The notes: generated by a model not told the origin, from the letters alone. Positions 7,275 to 14,620 are shown, numbered from the stretch's first letter. The stretch is 47,867 nucleotides of DNA from Dehalococcoidia bacterium (GCA_021295965.1 JAGWBI010000039.1:24998-72864); one strand, 5' to 3'. Numbers and translations: made by a program.

Positions 7275-8135
7275 CTACGCCGACTGCTGCCGGTTCTGAT
7301 CGTTCTCGTTGTCTCCGGACCTGGCGGTGTCAACAACTACGCGCACGCCGCTGATAGTGCCGGTTACGGCATCGCGCACCGCGTCGCCGGCGGCGTCGCT
7401 GACGTCATAGGCGGCGTCGATGGCGCCCCTGGCGGCGGCGGAGGCAGTCTCCTCGACGTTCTGCCCGGTGGTGCGGGCCGCGTCGATGGCGCCGTTCACT
7501 GCCGACACAGCGACCTCAGCGACGTCCTCGCCGGTCTGGGCCGCGCTGGAAATCAACTGCCGGGTAGTGGCGGTGGTTGCGGTGGTAACGTCGCCGGCGG
7601 TACCGGCGACAGCGGCGATGACGCCGGCCACGGTGCCTCGGGCCGCGTCGGTCAGCGCGCCGCCGACCTCCCTGGTGGCATCGATGGTGCCGCGGGTTAC
7701 CTGCACCACGGATTCCTGGCCGGTCAACCCCACGGACGCGCCGCCCCGGAGGGCTCCTTCCACCGCGCTCTGGGTGGCGGTGCCCAGTTCCGCTCCCACT
7801 CCGCTGGAGCCGCGAATGGCGCCCACCACAACGTCGTGCAGCATGGTGGTGGTGGCGGTGCCCACCATGCCCACGCCTTGAATGACGCCGATGGTGGAGT
7901 CGCGAACCACGGTTCCGGCGGCGCCGCCAACGTTGCCGGCGGCTTGCAGGGTTCCGACGACGGCATCCTGGGCCAGGTTCCCGACCTCACCGCCCACGGA
8001 ACGGGCGCTGCGCAGAGCGTTGGCCGTGGTGTCGCGGACCGTATCAATGGCAACGTTGCCGACGCGCCCGGTACCCTGCAGCGTCCCCGTCAACGCATCC
8101 CTGACCGAAGTGCCGATTCTTCCAAGGATAGTCAT
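7275..8135 (-). CDS. Glycine/alanine-rich repeat protein, LEA/phasin-like
   Basis: A 286-residue protein with a very strong ribosome binding site (AAGGAGGAG) before ATG 8135. Most of it is a degenerate repeat of about 36 residues in the form [AV]VxGTLQ/IRG..GVGxxxGTxxxxxV.G.[IL], for example AVVGTLQAAGNVGGAAGTVV and VVVGAIRGSSGVGAELGTAT. The C-terminal third becomes alanine-rich (SAAARGAIDAAYDVSDAAGD) and ends in an acidic, Asn/Gln-rich tail. It has no Cys, Trp or recognisable catalytic motif and no signal peptide. The composition suggests extended amphipathic helices as in LEA-type, phasin-like or apolipoprotein-like proteins. A surface-coating or stress-protective role is a guess. It is followed by a hairpin terminator and appears monocistronic, with a promoter probably within 8136-8300. 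Confidence 0.75.
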   Translation of the reverse strand: MTILGRIGTSVRDALTGTLQGTGRVGNVAIDTVRDTTANALRSARSVGGEVGNLAQDAVVGTLQAAGNVGGAAGTVVRDSTIGVIQGVGMVGTATTTMLHDVVVGAIRGSSGVGAELGTATQSAVEGALRGGASVGLTGQESVVQVTRGTIDATREVGGALTDAARGTVAGVIAAVAGTAGDVTTATTATTRQLISSAAQTGEDVAEVAVSAVNGAIDAARTTGQNVEETASAAARGAIDAAYDVSDAAGDAVRDAVTGTISGVRVVVDTARSGDNENDQNRQQSA

Positions 8136-8339
8136 AATCTCTCCTCCTTACCGGCGCCTTCCCGCCGGACGAACGTATTCCAAAAAATTCGCGTTTACAA
8201 AAATTCAAGTGGCTCATGCCGCTCGTTGCTATTTAGTTTACATATTTCGCGTATCGGCTCAAAGTACTCAGTGTCACCGAATGGCGGAAATTTGACGCTG
8301 CCGATGAGCATCAACGGCCGGTGGCAGGTTGCGAGCTGA

Positions 8340-8348
8340 TGCTAAAAT
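8340..8348 (+). promoter_or_regulatory. Extended -10-like TGCTAAAAT before Uma2
   Basis: TGCTAAAAT lies 17 bp before the Uma2 start. It matches the extended -10 pattern TGnTAnnAT seen before several genes of the window; no -35 is evident, and the very short leader is a reason for caution. Confidence 0.3.
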
Positions 8349-8365
8349 GAGGGCGGGAGGTCGTG

Positions 8366-9004
8366 ATGACGACGCAAACGGGAACGCGCATCTGGCCGGA
8401 CAACGCGCTGGTCATAGACCCGACGCACCTGGGAATTTCCGCCACCGGGCGGGAGTTGGAGAAGCTATTCGTCGATTTCTGCAACCGGAACAGCGACAGC
8501 GTCTGGCAGTTCGAGCTCAGCCCAGAAGGAGAAATCATTATCATGCCTCCGGTTCATCATCCCAGCGACCGTGACGAAGGCAAAATGTTTTCGAGGTTGG
8601 AGTGGTGGACGGATGATTTCGGGGGAGAAGCCCGAGGTTCCAACTCCGCGTTTCAGATGCCAAACGGCGGCATCCTGATGCCTGACGCTTCTTGGACGTC
8701 GCAGGAGACATGGGATACTCACCCCCATGTGGCAGGTGATGCCCATCCTTTCTGCCCCGATTTCGTGGTGGAGATCCGGTCAACTTCCGACAACCTGGCG
8801 CCATTGCACGCCAAGATGCGGCTGTACCTGCAGAACGGCGCGCTGCTGGGTTGGCTGATCGACGCCCGCAACCGGCGCGTGTACATCTACCGGGCCGGCC
8901 GGGCAGAACCGGAGCGACTGGACAATCCGACAACGCTCTCCGGCGAGGACGTGCTGCCCGGGTTCGCCTTTGACGTAGCGCGATGGATCTTCGACCGGGA
9001 ATAA
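8366..9004 (+). CDS. Uma2-family putative endonuclease
   Basis: A 212-residue member of the Uma2 family (restriction-endonuclease-like fold). ATG 8366 is preferred over the adjoining GTG 8363 because of its spacing from GGGAGG (8355-8360). Landmarks are ELEKLFVDFCNRNSD near the N-terminus, MPDASW (family Asp), and the core FCPDFVVEIRSTSDNLAPLH followed by KMRLYLQNGALLGWLIDARN. Uma2 proteins are very abundant in Cyanobacteria and Chloroflexota, often as many divergent copies, and are thought to be nucleases or nuclease-derived; the true biological role is not established. Four copies occur in this window. The downstream NTF2-like gene follows after 15 bp and is probably cotranscribed. Confidence 0.88.
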   Translation: MTTQTGTRIWPDNALVIDPTHLGISATGRELEKLFVDFCNRNSDSVWQFELSPEGEIIIMPPVHHPSDRDEGKMFSRLEWWTDDFGGEARGSNSAFQMPNGGILMPDASWTSQETWDTHPHVAGDAHPFCPDFVVEIRSTSDNLAPLHAKMRLYLQNGALLGWLIDARNRRVYIYRAGRAEPERLDNPTTLSGEDVLPGFAFDVARWIFDRE

Positions 9005-9019
9005 CCCGCGTGGCTTGAG

Positions 9020-9433
9020 ATGGGCGATCCTGAGACCGAAAACCGCTGGCCGGAGCGCGCGCGACAGGCGGTGGCGGCAATTGAGGACTTCATGGCCGCG
9101 CTGAACGCCCGGGACGACGCGGGCCTATACGACCTGCTGCACCTGCCTCACGTCCGAGTGTCCGGCGCCGGGGTCGCCATCTGGCACGACCGGGCCGAGC
9201 TGGAGGCAACCTACCTGAGCGACTTCTACGCGAGGGCGGGGCCGGACTGGCATCACACCATCCTCGATTCCACCGAAGTCCTGCACAGCTCGGAGCACAA
9301 GGTACACGTCCTGATACAGTTCACGAGGTGCGACGCGGCCGGCGCGGCTATCGCCACCTACCGCTCGCTGTGGATAATGACCTGCATGGATGGGCATTGG
9401 GGCGCGCAGGCACGGTCCAGCTTCGCGCCGTGA
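9020..9433 (+). CDS. NTF2-like / SnoaL-like small protein
   Basis: A 137-residue protein with the cone-shaped NTF2-like pattern: an N-terminal helix (ARQAVAAIEDFMAALNARDD), then a conserved pair of short helices (GLYDLLHLPHVRV) and a curved sheet ending with HKVHVLIQFTRCDAAG and YRSLWIMTCMDGHWGAQARS. Members are either enzymes (cyclases, isomerases) or ligand-binding scaffolds; no specific active-site set can be named here. The start ATG 9020 has no good ribosome binding site but is close to the stop of the Uma2 gene, so translation may be coupled. Confidence 0.75.
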   Translation: MGDPETENRWPERARQAVAAIEDFMAALNARDDAGLYDLLHLPHVRVSGAGVAIWHDRAELEATYLSDFYARAGPDWHHTILDSTEVLHSSEHKVHVLIQFTRCDAAGAAIATYRSLWIMTCMDGHWGAQARSSFAP

Positions 9434-9436
9434 TGG

Positions 9437-9465
9437 TTGACAATTAGGCATCCCCTGGCTACTAT
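9437..9465 (+). promoter_or_regulatory. Near-consensus sigma-70 promoter
   Basis: TTGACA (9437-9442), exactly 17 bp of spacer, then TACTAT (9460-9465). It is the best promoter match in the window. Transcription is expected to begin near 9472, immediately before two hairpins. Confidence 0.65.
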
Positions 9466-9471
9466 TGTGTT

Positions 9472-9533
9472 ACCCCCCCTATCGGTTCGACGGTAGGGTC
9501 GAGGCCGCTTCGAACAGCGGCCTCTGTCGTTTT
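9472..9533 (+). ncRNA. Candidate small RNA or attenuating leader upstream of the NYN gene
   Basis: Between a near-consensus promoter (9437-9465) and the NYN gene lies a 62-nt segment that can fold into two consecutive hairpins. Hairpin 1 has arms CCCTATCG (9477-9484) and CGGTAGGG (9491-9498) with one G-U pair. Hairpin 2 has arms GAGGCCGCT (9501-9509) and AGCGGCCTC (9516-9524), followed by TGTCGTTTT, an intrinsic terminator shape. The unit either makes a short stable RNA or ends transcripts prematurely before the nuclease gene. No protein-coding frame fits. No known RNA family is recognised. Confidence 0.4.
9501..9533 (+). terminator. Intrinsic terminator upstream of the NYN gene
   Basis: Perfect 9-bp GC-rich stem with a 6-nt loop, then TGTCGTTTT. 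It lies only 12 bp before the NYN start codon, so it may act as an attenuator as well as the end of the short upstream transcript. Confidence 0.6.
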
Positions 9534-9544
9534 AACGCGCATCG

Positions 9545-10174
9545 ATGATCACCAACTTTTACATTGACGGGTTCAATCTGTATTACCGCGCGTTGAAGGA
9601 TACCCGGTTCCGGTGGTTGGACCTGCGAAGGTTGGCGGAATCTCTATTTCCGGACGACGAAATACGGGTCATTTGCTACTGCACCGCGCTGCTGAACCAG
9701 CGTCCGGATAACCCTGACCAACCTGCTCGACAATTAACATATTTGCGAGCGTTGCAAACGCTGCCCGGGTTGGAGATCCATTATGGAACATTCCGCCCGC
9801 GCACCAAAGTCCGTCGGTTAGCGGAGCCTATACCGGGGCTGCCGGCATACGTTCGGATCGTCGATTCTGAGGAGAAGGGAACGGACGTGAACCTGGCCAC
9901 CCGTTTGCTGGTTGACGGGTTCAACGGGGCATATGAGCAGGCGGTGGTTGTGTCCAACGATTCCGACTTGGCCAGCCCGATGCGATACGTGCGGGACGAG
10001 TTGCGCCGCAAGGTCTCGGTGGTCAACCCCGACAACAACAACTATACGCATCGGGATCTGGTGCACGCGGCAACCTATGTCAAACGGTTGCGCAGAAGCC
10101 ACTTGCGGCGCAGCCAGTTTCCGCCGGAGGTCAGCGACGCGCAGGGGCGCATCACCAAGCCGGCAGGGTGGTAA
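9545..10174 (+). CDS. NYN (PIN-like) domain ribonuclease
   Basis: A 209-residue single-domain protein of the NYN/DUF88 (LabA-like) family, metal-dependent RNases related to PIN domains. The acidic active-site positions are visible: Asp8 in NFYIDGFNLYY, the Asp of EEKGTDVNLATRLL near residue 116, and the pair in VVSNDSDLASPMRYV near 138-141. The C-terminal VSVVNPDNNNYTHRDLVHAA matches the last strand and helix of the fold, after which about 40 basic residues (KRLRRSHLRRSQF) may contact RNA. There is no clear Shine-Dalgarno at ATG 9545. A strong promoter and terminator-like hairpin lie directly upstream, so attenuation is possible. There is no antitoxin-like neighbour, so a toxin role is not indicated. 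Confidence 0.88.
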   Translation: MITNFYIDGFNLYYRALKDTRFRWLDLRRLAESLFPDDEIRVICYCTALLNQRPDNPDQPARQLTYLRALQTLPGLEIHYGTFRPRTKVRRLAEPIPGLPAYVRIVDSEEKGTDVNLATRLLVDGFNGAYEQAVVVSNDSDLASPMRYVRDELRRKVSVVNPDNNNYTHRDLVHAATYVKRLRRSHLRRSQFPPEVSDAQGRITKPAGW

Positions 10175-10216
10175 CGCGGAGGGGCGACGAATTTTCCGAC
10201 GATACCGGGGGTTTGG

Positions 10217-10225
10217 TGTTAGACT
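10217..10225 (+). promoter_or_regulatory. Extended -10-like TGTTAGACT before the carboxymuconolactone decarboxylase-like gene
   Basis: TGTTAGACT lies 31 bp before the start codon at 10256 and resembles the TGnTAnnnT boxes before other genes of the window. No -35 was identified. Confidence 0.3.
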
Positions 10226-10255
10226 GGCGCATCTCACCGATGCAGGGAGGAAATC

Positions 10256-10813
10256 ATGGCCCGAACCCCGACCGTGACCCGAGAATCCGTTCCCGAAAAT
10301 GAACGCGCCGCCTTCGACGCCTTTGTCGCTGACCGGGGCGAGGTGCCCACCACCGGCCCCGGCTCGGTGATGCTCAACGCGCCCGAAGTGGCCCAGCGCG
10401 CCCTCGGCCTGGCGCTCTACCTGCGCACCGATACGTCGCTGTCGCCCCGCATACGAGAGCTGGCGATGCTGCTGGCGGCGCGGGAGAACAACTGCCAGTT
10501 CATCTGGAATGCCCATGCCCCGCCGGCGCGGGCGGCCGGCCTGCGCGACGAGATCGTTGACGCCCTGCGGGACCAGCAGGACCTTCCCAACCCTTCAGCG
10601 GACGAACAGGCCGTCGTGAACTACGGGCAGGAGTTCTTCCGCACCAGGCGGGTCAGCCGGGAGGCTTTTGACGCGGTGGTGGCGCAGTTCGGCACAAACG
10701 GGGCGACCGAGCTGACCACGCTCATGGGTTGCTATGCCATGCTGGCCTTCAACGTGAATGCCTTTGGGGTGGAGTTGCCGGACAACATTACCGAGCAGCC
10801 GCTTCCAATTTAA
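10256..10813 (+). CDS. Carboxymuconolactone decarboxylase (CMD/AhpD-like) family protein
   Basis: A 185-residue helical protein with GGGAGGAAATC before ATG 10256. The central segment SPRIRELAMLLAARENNCQF followed by IWNAHAPPARAAGL is the family signature (Glu, Cys and His about 8-10 residues apart on successive turns). The CxxC pair of peroxidase-active AhpD is not present; a single Cys precedes the His. Relatives act as gamma-carboxymuconolactone decarboxylases, disulfide reductases or proteins of unknown substrate. The downstream gene, after a dispersed repeat, is a COG3618-type lactonase, so the two may serve the same degradative pathway. The exact reaction cannot be assigned. Confidence 0.85.
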   Translation: MARTPTVTRESVPENERAAFDAFVADRGEVPTTGPGSVMLNAPEVAQRALGLALYLRTDTSLSPRIRELAMLLAARENNCQFIWNAHAPPARAAGLRDEIVDALRDQQDLPNPSADEQAVVNYGQEFFRTRRVSREAFDAVVAQFGTNGATELTTLMGCYAMLAFNVNAFGVELPDNITEQPLPI

Positions 10814-10845
10814 CCTAACAGAACGATTGCAAAGTTGACCCTGCC

Positions 10846-10905
10846 CCGTTCGTCCTGAGCTTGTCGAAGGACGGTGGTTCGACAAGCTCACCATGAGCGG
10901 TTTGG
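10846..10905. repeat. Type-C dispersed palindromic repeat
   Basis: Contains CGTCCTGAGCTTGTCGAAGG and, inverted, GTTCGACAAGCTCACCATGAGC. The second half is almost the same as a sequence embedded in the prohead-protease gene at 31914-31935. It lies between two catabolic genes. Confidence 0.75.
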
Positions 10906-10947
10906 GGGCTTTGCAATCATCTGGCCGCATTTTAGGGAGGTGTCAAT

Positions 10948-11949
10948 ATGTCCACCCAACGCGCGGAATGGCTGGCCCAGAACGTGGAGGAGGCGATAGA
11001 GCCGGGGTTGCCGATCTGCGACCCGCACCACCACTTCTGGGACCGAGCGGGCGACCGCTATCTCCTCGATCAGCTAACCCAGGACGTTGGCGGTGGCCAC
11101 AACGTCGTGCAGACGGTGTTCATTGAGTGTCACTCCATGTACCGGGCGCAGGGGCCGGAGGAGATGCGGGCGGTGGGAGAGACGGAGTTCGTGCAGGGCA
11201 TCGCCGCCCAGTCTGCCAGCGGGCAGTACGGCCCCACGGCGGTGGCCGCCGGCATCGTGTCCAACGCCAACCTGATGCTGGGCGACGCGGTGGCCGCGGT
11301 TCTGGAAGCGCACCAGGCCGCCAGCAGCAACCGTTTTCGCGGCATCCGTTTCTCCTGCGGCTGGGACGCCAGCCCCGAAATCGCGCCCGGCAGTACCAAC
11401 ACGCCGGGGATGCTGGCAAACGCCAACTTCCGCGCCGGGTTCGACCGGCTGCAGCGCATGGGGCTGAGCTTCGACGCGCTGGTGTATCACACCCAACTCG
11501 GCGAACTGGCCGACCTGGCCGGAGCCTTTCCCGACGCCGTCATCATCCTGAACCACGTGGGCCGTCCGCTGGGCATCGGTCCCTACGCCGGGCGGGGGGA
11601 TGAGGTGTTCGCCGACTGGCAGCGGGGCATCGCCGCCGTGGCGGAACGCGAGAACGTGGTGTGCAAGCTGGGGGGCTTCGGCAACCTCATCAGCGGCCAC
11701 GACTGGCATACCTGGGAAGTACCGCCCAACTCGGAGCAGCTGGCGGAGACCATCCGTCCCTGGCTGACGCACTGCATCGAGCATTTTGGGCCGGAGCGGT
11801 GCATGTTTGAGAGCAACTTTCCGGTGGACAAGGCGTCCTACGCCTACACCACCTGCTGGAACGCCTTCAAGCGCGTGACCGCCGGCTTCTCGGATGCGGA
11901 AAAGGCCGCAATGTTCCACGGCACGGCGGCGCGGGCGTACCGGCTGTAA
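10948..11949 (+). CDS. Amidohydrolase-fold lactonase (COG3618, PDC-hydrolase-like)
   Basis: A 333-residue TIM-barrel hydrolase with GGAGGTGTCAAT before ATG 10948. It begins with the metal-binding CDPHHHFWD motif near residue 28 and continues with TVFIECHSMYRAQGP, RFRGIRFSCGWD, ILNHVGRPLG, VVCKLGGFGN and the C-terminal MFESNFPVDKASY, where the last catalytic Asp sits. This order matches the 2-pyrone-4,6-dicarboxylate hydrolase/L-fuconolactonase branch, which opens lactone rings. The substrate is unknown; the CMD-like gene upstream and the SMP-30-like lactonase downstream make a role in lactone or aromatic breakdown likely. Alone it would be called a predicted metal-dependent hydrolase. Confidence 0.9.
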   Translation: MSTQRAEWLAQNVEEAIEPGLPICDPHHHFWDRAGDRYLLDQLTQDVGGGHNVVQTVFIECHSMYRAQGPEEMRAVGETEFVQGIAAQSASGQYGPTAVAAGIVSNANLMLGDAVAAVLEAHQAASSNRFRGIRFSCGWDASPEIAPGSTNTPGMLANANFRAGFDRLQRMGLSFDALVYHTQLGELADLAGAFPDAVIILNHVGRPLGIGPYAGRGDEVFADWQRGIAAVAERENVVCKLGGFGNLISGHDWHTWEVPPNSEQLAETIRPWLTHCIEHFGPERCMFESNFPVDKASYAYTTCWNAFKRVTAGFSDAEKAAMFHGTAARAYRL

Positions 11950-11985
11950 AGCCGGATTGCGATTTGCGAGCGAGGGGGCCGAATC

Positions 11986-12258
11986 ATGGCAGTCAACAAC
12001 AGCGGAGATGATGCGGCCATCGTGGGCCGGGCCATCTACAACGAGAAAATACTCCCCACCCTGGGGCCCGAGCACAAGGGCAAGGTGGTGGTCATCGACG
12101 TGAACAGCGGTGATTACGAGATTGCGGACAAGCACATGACCGCCGCCACGCGATTGAGGGAGCGGCAGCCTGAGGCATACACTTGGGCGGAACGGGTGGG
12201 TTTTCCGGCAGTGTTCCGTATGCCATTTCGGTACACTTACGGAAGTTTTCCACACTGA
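11986..12258 (+). CDS. Small partner protein with GDYEIAD motif (module copy 2)
   Basis: A 90-residue protein beginning 36 bp after the lactonase stop, with a GAGGGGG-type ribosome binding site. The core HKGKVVVIDVNSGDYEIADK, a helix TAATRLRERQPEAYTW and the strand VGFPAVFRM align well with the partner protein at 21924-22193 (GRYLALEVETGDYEIADS, EMRERHP, RIGYPA). The shared GDYEIAD and R-R/E-R-x-P blocks show homology, and the layout also resembles the DUF5678-like partner at 2364-2612. It has no catalytic residues, membrane segment or signal. A gene for an aspartic protease starts 10 bp downstream, so the pair is a conserved unit. Its molecular role is unknown. Confidence 0.75.
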   Translation: MAVNNSGDDAAIVGRAIYNEKILPTLGPEHKGKVVVIDVNSGDYEIADKHMTAATRLRERQPEAYTWAERVGFPAVFRMPFRYTYGSFPH

Positions 12259-12268
12259 GAAAATAAGC

Positions 12269-12667
12269 ATGATCAGGGGCAGAGTAGAGCGGAACTCTGG
12301 CGGTGGATTGGAGCCATGGCTCATCATACCCGTTGAAGACGCTAACGGAGAGTTGCATCACATTGACGTCATCGTTGATACCGCATTTACCGGGTGTCTG
12401 ACGTTGCCCGAAGCCGTTATCAGTCGGCTTGGCTTGGTCAGGCAGGGCGTGCAGCAGGCAACTGTAGCCAGCGGTGAAGTGGAAGGTTTTGACTACTACG
12501 CCGCAAGGATGCTGTGGCATGGGCAACTCCGACGAGTGGAGGTTTTCGAGTCGATAGACTAGTCCCTGCTTGGAACTGAATTGCTGGAAGGCAGCCGCGT
12601 GGTCGTTGACACTTGGGAAGGCGGCGACGTGATCATTGAGGAAGTCCCGCCAGGGCCGCCGGCATAG
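12269..12667 (+). pseudogene. Clan AA aspartic protease (DTGF type) interrupted by a stop codon (module copy 2)
   Basis: The frame starts at ATG 12269 and reads IDVIVDTAFTGCLTLPEAVI, homologous to VVIDTGFNGDLTLPAEFI of the gene at 21565-21927. It stops at TAG 12560-12562 directly after VFESID. The same frame continues with SLLGTELLEGSRVVVDTWEG then GDVIIE to a second stop at 12665-12667, matching SLLGTNLIQGSRLTVQMWEG then GDVVIE of the intact copy. A single C-to-T change (CAG to TAG) would explain the stop. In addition, the catalytic DTG reads DTA. Both changes argue against activity, although Ala at this position might occur in some relatives. The partner gene upstream is intact. Confidence 0.8.
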
Positions 12668-12713
12668 TATCCGGCGATTACGCTTACGCACCGACTCGCA
12701 CAGGAGGAACAAC

Positions 12714-13631
12714 ATGGCATTGCAATGGGATAACGTGGCCGGGCCGTTCAGCCGTTTGACCGAGGGGCCGGCATGGGATGGCCGGCGGGTCCTTTTCACT
12801 CACATTCCGGCCAGCCGCATCATGGCCTACGACCCGCAGACCGGCGATTGCAGCGTGCACCGGGAGAACACCAACCACACCAACGGCTTGGCCTTCGACA
12901 CTGAGGGCCGTCTCTACGGCTGCAGTTCCGGCGGCCGCGCCATCGTGCGGTTTGAAGCCAACGGCACGACCACCACCATCGTTGACCACCTGGGCGACCA
13001 GCGCCTGAACACTCCCAACGACCTGGCCATCGACCGCCGGGGCCGCGTCTGGTTCAGCAATCCCTGGAACGCCGGCAACGTTGACCCCAGCGAGGTGCAG
13101 GAGATCGAGAACCGGGACATCCTCCGCGCCGACCCCCAGCCCGACGGCAGCTATACCTGCCAGCGCATGACCTTCGACACCACCGGCACCAACGGCCTGC
13201 TGGTGTCGCCGGATGACCGCAGCCTGTACATCATCCAGACCGACCCTGAACCCGACGGCGTGCGGGAACTGCGGTCGTATCCCATCAACGACGACGGCTC
13301 CCTGGGCCAGTACATCGTGCTGCACCAGTTTGGCTTCGATCACCGCGGCCCCCAGCGGGGGATCGACGGGATGTGCCTGGACTCCGAAGGCAACATCATC
13401 GGCACTGCCGGCAACTGGGCCGCCGGCCCCGGTCCGATGCTCTACGTCTGGACGCCGGAGGGTCGGGTTCTGGAAACCTACCCCATGCCCGTCGGCGTGG
13501 ATATGCCCACCAACTGCTGCTTCGGCGACCCCGACCTGAGCAGCATCTACGTCACCACGCTGGGCGGCCACCTGCTGCGGCTGCGCGGCACCGGCCGGCG
13601 CGGGTGGATAATGTGGCCGCCGGCTCGGTAA
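12714..13631 (+). CDS. SMP-30/gluconolactonase-like beta-propeller protein
   Basis: A 305-residue protein with AGGAGGAACAAC before ATG 12714. Six-bladed propeller landmarks of the SMP-30 family are visible: the metal-binding Glu in RLTEGPAWDG (about residue 17), TNHTNGLAFDTEGRLYGC, LNTPNDLAIDRRGRVWFSNP with the Asn ligand, and NGLLVSPDDRSLYIIQTDPE with the Asp. Members hydrolyse sugar or other lactones using Ca2+ or Zn2+. The neighbouring COG3618 lactonase and CMD-like genes support a lactone-processing cluster. There is no signal peptide, so it is cytoplasmic. Its C-terminal codons overlap the possible start of the next gene. Confidence 0.88.
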   Translation: MALQWDNVAGPFSRLTEGPAWDGRRVLFTHIPASRIMAYDPQTGDCSVHRENTNHTNGLAFDTEGRLYGCSSGGRAIVRFEANGTTTTIVDHLGDQRLNTPNDLAIDRRGRVWFSNPWNAGNVDPSEVQEIENRDILRADPQPDGSYTCQRMTFDTTGTNGLLVSPDDRSLYIIQTDPEPDGVRELRSYPINDDGSLGQYIVLHQFGFDHRGPQRGIDGMCLDSEGNIIGTAGNWAAGPGPMLYVWTPEGRVLETYPMPVGVDMPTNCCFGDPDLSSIYVTTLGGHLLRLRGTGRRGWIMWPPAR

Positions 13632-14032
13632 TAGCGATTTGGGCGGCTCACGGACTGGCCTGGGTCGCCGGGATTGGGCTGTCAATCGTGCCGGTGTATC
13701 AGGGTGCGAGCACTAGGGCCACAGCCCCCGGCGAGCCGCCCGCCGAAACCATCATGCACAGCGCCACGTTGATTGAAGCCAACGGCACGCACGCCATCCT
13801 GCTACTGCTGATCCCCGTGCTGCTGACGGGCGTGGCAGTATTGGCGTTGTACGTCACTCGTCCCCAGCGTCCGATCCGCCGGTTTCTGTTGTGGATACCC
13901 GGAGCCATCCTGCTGGGGTTCTGTGCGGTGGGGATTTTGTCCATCGGCGCGCTTTACCTGCCGGCAGCTATTGTGCTGCTGTGCGGCGCCGGGCTGCAAA
14001 GTACCGGAGGAGACCGGGCACGGACCGATTAG
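13604..14032 (+). CDS. Small integral membrane protein, function unknown
   Basis: A protein of about 142 residues if it starts at GTG 13604 (GTG 13613 is equally possible); both overlap the end of the SMP-30-like gene in another frame. Hydrophobic segments fall at IAIWAAHGLAWVAGIGLSIV, HAILLLLIPVLLTGVAVLAL, FLLWIPGAILLGFCAVGILS and IGALYLPAAIVLLCGAGL, giving four transmembrane helices with a short extracytoplasmic loop between the first two. No family is recognised. The overlap with the preceding gene suggests translational coupling. The start is uncertain, but the hydrophobic pattern makes a real gene likely. Confidence 0.6.
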   Translation: MDNVAAGSVIAIWAAHGLAWVAGIGLSIVPVYQGASTRATAPGEPPAETIMHSATLIEANGTHAILLLLIPVLLTGVAVLALYVTRPQRPIRRFLLWIPGAILLGFCAVGILSIGALYLPAAIVLLCGAGLQSTGGDRARTD

Positions 14033-14075
14033 ATACAAACACTCGATGAAAGCATTGTCCTCCAGGAGGTTTCTA

Positions 14076-14597
14076 ATGGACGTTTTCAACTGCATCAGGA
14101 CACGCCGCACCGTGCGGGATTTCAAGCCGGATCCGGTGCCCAACGCCATCATCCACAAGATCCTGCAGGCGGCCCGGTGGGCGCCCAGCTCCAGCAACAC
14201 GCAGCCCTGGCACTTCATCGTGGTCAAGGACCGAGATACCATCGCCGAGTTGGGGCGCATCTGCACTCAGGGCACGTTCATCGGGCAGGCGCCGCTGGCC
14301 ATCGCGGTGGTGATGGGGGAAACGCGGCGTCCTCAGCTGGACGCGGGGCGGGCGTTGCAGCAGATGGAACTGGTGGGCTGGTCGGAGGGCCTGGGCACCT
14401 GCTTTGTGGGCATACGGGGAGAGCAGCAGACCGAAGTCAAGACGCTGCTGGGCATTCCTGAAGAGATGGAACTGATCACCGTGCTTCCCTTCGGCTACCG
14501 CATTCCCCGAGAGCCGGGAACCGGCACGCCGCGCAAGCCCATGTCGGAAATCACCCACGGGGAGAAGTTCGGGCAGGCGCTCACCTTTGCGGAGTAA
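14076..14597 (+). CDS. Nitroreductase-family FMN oxidoreductase
   Basis: A 173-residue protein with CAGGAGGTTTCTA before ATG 14076; longer frames lack support. The N-terminus FNCIRTRRTVRDFKPDPVPN and the following QAARWAPSSSNTQPWHFIVV are the FMN-phosphate-binding segments of nitroreductases. GRALQQMELVGWSEGLGTCF forms the dimer helix, and the C-terminal ITVLPFGYRIPR matches the usual GYP-type ending. These dimers transfer electrons from NAD(P)H to nitroaromatics, quinones, flavins or other acceptors. The protein is shorter than the 200-220 residues of NfsB. The substrate is unknown. It is a different subfamily from the BluB gene at 25256. Confidence 0.87.
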   Translation: MDVFNCIRTRRTVRDFKPDPVPNAIIHKILQAARWAPSSSNTQPWHFIVVKDRDTIAELGRICTQGTFIGQAPLAIAVVMGETRRPQLDAGRALQQMELVGWSEGLGTCFVGIRGEQQTEVKTLLGIPEEMELITVLPFGYRIPREPGTGTPRKPMSEITHGEKFGQALTFAE

Positions 14598-14611
14598 GGG
14601 AGCATTGCCCA

Positions 14612-14620
14612 TGTTACACT
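14612..14620 (+). promoter_or_regulatory. Extended -10-like TGTTACACT before the Mrr-like gene
   Basis: TGTTACACT lies 30 bp before the ATG at 14650, which has no Shine-Dalgarno. This agrees with a short-leader transcript. It resembles the TGnTAnnnT boxes elsewhere in the window. Confidence 0.35.

Noticed and set aside
11074-12327. A 417-codon minus-strand frame across the lactonase and partner genes
   Set aside because: Antisense shadow; the plus-strand genes have ribosome binding sites and family motifs.
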